Assembly (NCBI RefSeq): GCF_036588685.1
Contig: NC_086375.1
Coordinates: forward strand, 8,983,916 to 9,047,915
Direction of reading: 5' to 3'
Source: Mytilus trossulus
Lineage: Eukaryota; Mollusca; Bivalvia; Mytilida; Mytilidae
Length of the DNA stretch: 64,000 nucleotides
Every line of letters begins with the position of its first letter. Positions within the stretch are counted from its first letter, which is position 1. The position numbers and the translations under genes are program-made. Below are positions 61,394 through 64,000 of this stretch, piece after piece. The notes beneath the pieces are model-generated. The model was not told the DNA's origin, did no database searches, and saw only the letters and a list, made by a program, of their open reading frames with translations.

Positions 61394-64000
61394 GCTGATT
61401 CAGACTGTCAACTTCTGAAGACTATTTTAAAAGCATGTGAAGAATAGTGTCAAGGACATTTTTGTTGACAAGCTCACTGATTGGTGTATTGGAGCACAGC
61501 CTTCTTTTCTAAATATATTTTGGATATACTATTCTTCTTCGGTAAATTATACAACAATTTCTTTTTAAGTTTGTTATATTTAATTCGTCCGTCATGTACA
61601 AGGTGTACATCTTTCCAAATTTCTATTTCAATAAAAAAAAAATACAACAGGAAATTTTTTTTCCGCGAAAAGGGGAGTAACGCTTTAACTTCCTTCTGGA
61701 TCTTTCTTTGCATAAAGAAACAGGTATAAAGAATGCATAGAAAGAACAATTTATATTGTAATTTAATGGATTGATTATAAGAATAATTCAGTTTTATAAC
61801 ACTTATAGCCACAATTTCAGGTTGTAATGTGAATGGCACTCAAACATTTGATATTTTATGAGATTGCAATGGAGTGCTCCCTGATATTTATACGTCGCCA
61901 TGATACGGACTACGTCACGGGCACCTGTTTCCTGTAACGTGCATTCCAACTACTGAAAAAGTCTTCAGAGCATGAATCTTTATAATTTGATTATGGTGTA
62001 TTCTTTGTGAATTATTTAAGAGAAAAATATAAGTTTTCTGTAAGTAAAATTATATGGAAATGTTCAATTGTATGCATGTTCAAATATTCGCCCTAAAAAG
62101 TTTTGAGTTGATAAATCTGTAATTTTTATTTAACAATAAAACCCTTGTTCAAGTTGTTGTATATCATGGATATATGATTTTGATAGGCATTTTAGCTGGA
62201 TAGTTACAACTCTCTAAGAAGGGAGTAATTTGCTTAAGGAATGACTTTTCTTCAATTACCTTTCATTTTCAAAGAATTTTGTAAATTCAGATTCTTATAC
62301 ACCTTATTTTTACCAAGTTTTGTATTGCCAGGTCTATCATGGATTCTCAAGTGGACCTTTTCAAGTGTCATAAACTCCAAATATGACAGTAACAAGTCAT
62401 TAAAATTCATTGTCATCAATAAAAACACTCAGAAATATATATAAAAACGTTATATTAAACACTTTTTTTTATCGATTGCTACTTAGTTTTTCAGGAATTG
62501 TCCCATTTGGTAGGTTACCCAACTATTTTACAAGTATTATTGATTTATATTAAAAGAGTGTGCCTAAACAAAATTAAACTCTGGAGGCACCTTTTGGAAA
62601 ACTAATTGTCCACATATGTTGGATAATTCCTCAAATGATGTGTTATCTCTTTAAAGAGTTGATCATTTGATGTATCGGCAGCTACATGTACATTTAGTTA
62701 TAAATTAATATAAAACTAGATTTAACCTTTTTTTTTCTTTAAAAACAATAGTATTTGGTTCGTATTAAAGAATAAGAATAAGACTATTTATTATTCCAAC
62801 ATGTCCAATCAAGGGCCCTTGATGGGCAGCTTAGCATGTACACATAAAACAATACATGTTTTGTAACAGAAAAACATCTTTATATACTAAAATGAAACAT
62901 TATAACAAAAAAGTTCAGACAGATGCTATTATCTTCATTCTATAAAAATCATATACATATAATTGGTTCGTATTTGCATGACTTGTACAAACTCAAGTAT
63001 ATTTCATATGTAACTTTTTCACTTGTTTGGTGATCGGTTGTTATATTAAACAATTGATTATTCCGTTTTCCTTGACTCTGCTTTTAAATTTGAATTTACC
63101 TAGGAAATTTGTAATTTCGTTATACTGTTATAAATACATGTATGAAGTAAAATTTAATTTTGATTTTTAAACAAAGTTGAACAACATTTTAAATACTGTG
63201 ACTGTTTAAAAATTGAACACATACAAAAGTATGTGATCCAAATAATTTCCATTTCTCCTTTGGAACATAAAATATATTACAAGTTACATTAAGATGATTA
63301 AATCGATCATGGAGTTTCTTAAATTTACAATATATATATCTTTTTGTCGTATAAATCTTGACATGTTTAACAATGTTTAAGAATCATGAGAATGTTGGAG
63401 GACAATATTATATACTTTTCAACAATCATGACAATACAGTCAAATAATATTTATGTGTTTAAAGATCTTTATTATCTTAACTTAAGGAGCAGTACACTTT
63501 TTTTTCTAAAATTTCAAATTTTTATAATGAACTGATATCAAAGAATTTGAAATACTTTAAGAATTAATCTTTTGGATTAAGCATAAATGTCTATTTTACG
63601 CTGATGGATTTTTTTTTATTATCCAAGCCTTAATTTGCTTCTTGTTCACTGTAAAATGATACGATCATTATTTAGATCATGAAACAGTTATTAGAAAAAA
63701 AAACACAAGAAAAGAATAACTTTGTTTGATTTATTAATGAAATAAAAAAATCTGTGAAAAATAGTAAAATTATCATGTTGATGTGGACAGACTAACGACT
63801 GGACTTTAAGGGGAAAAAAATCCAATAATATTTAGATAAGACAAGACAAGTCATGAATGATAGTTTATAACAACAACAAGGAAAGTAAAGGTAATATAGA
63901 TGTTGTTAATTGATTAAAGTAGATAGATTATTTAATTATTCTCCTAGGAGTTTATGTCACTAAGAGTTTGTTATTGAATATCCTATAGGTTTATCATCAT
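61394..64000. other. KMO upstream region
   Basis: No gene recognised. A slightly more GC-rich patch at 61885-61955 (TACGTCACGGGCACC, a CRE-like core) could be promoter-related, though it is about 500 bp upstream of the KMO start codon. At 62766-62800 AATAAGAATAAGACTATTTA resembles a reversed LINE 3' tail. The rest is AT-rich. Confidence 0.4.

Noticed and set aside
61885-61955. CRE-like KMO promoter element
   Set aside because: A single TACGTCA match 500 bp upstream of the start codon is too weak to call as a regulatory site.

Overview
The window is animal nuclear DNA, AT-rich, with short exons, long introns and many transposon-derived repeats. The dispersed repeat families resemble those I know from marine mussels, so a bivalve close to Mytilus is my best guess; this is inference from recalled repeats and I ran no search. 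I could build three protein genes exon by exon from splice sites, reading frame and family similarity: the 5' part of a mitochondrial ABC half-transporter (ABCB10-like, minus strand, six exons, ATP-binding half off the left edge), a complete RNase P/MRP subunit POP5 (plus strand, five coding exons, 160 aa), and a complete kynurenine 3-monooxygenase KMO (minus strand, 14 coding exons, 467 aa).

Layout: 1-13616 is a tandem array with a 75 bp unit, about 181 copies, still running at the left edge. 13547-22954 holds ABCB10-like exons 6 to 1. 22955-23468 is a short head-to-head promoter interval. 23469-30975 is POP5, whose first intron carries a 5'-truncated LINE with an open reverse transcriptase frame. 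31147-36191 is a gene-free interval with fold-back elements. 36192-61393 is KMO, whose intron 12 holds a second tandem array (39314-44517, 50 bp unit, 103 copies) and whose introns 1, 3, 4 and 5 carry nested and inverted transposons. 61394-64000 is KMO upstream sequence with no recognised gene.

The main discovery is that both tandem arrays are amplified exon-intron junctions. In the ABCB10-like gene the unit is the last 70 nt of exon 6 (transmembrane helix 6) plus the first 5 nt of its intron. In KMO the unit is the last 39 nt of exon 12 plus the first 11 nt of its intron. Each array starts in the exon itself and runs downstream, so each gene has a ladder of about 180 or 103 copies of its own 5' splice site. 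Two independent events of the same unusual kind about 25 kb apart suggest a recurring process (splice-donor minisatellites) that I do not recognise as a described repeat class.

The genes share no pathway. ABCB10-like and KMO are both mitochondrial membrane proteins (inner and outer membrane in known relatives), while POP5 serves tRNA and rRNA processing. ABCB10-like and POP5 are divergent with about 0.5 kb between start codons, and POP5 and KMO converge tail to tail.
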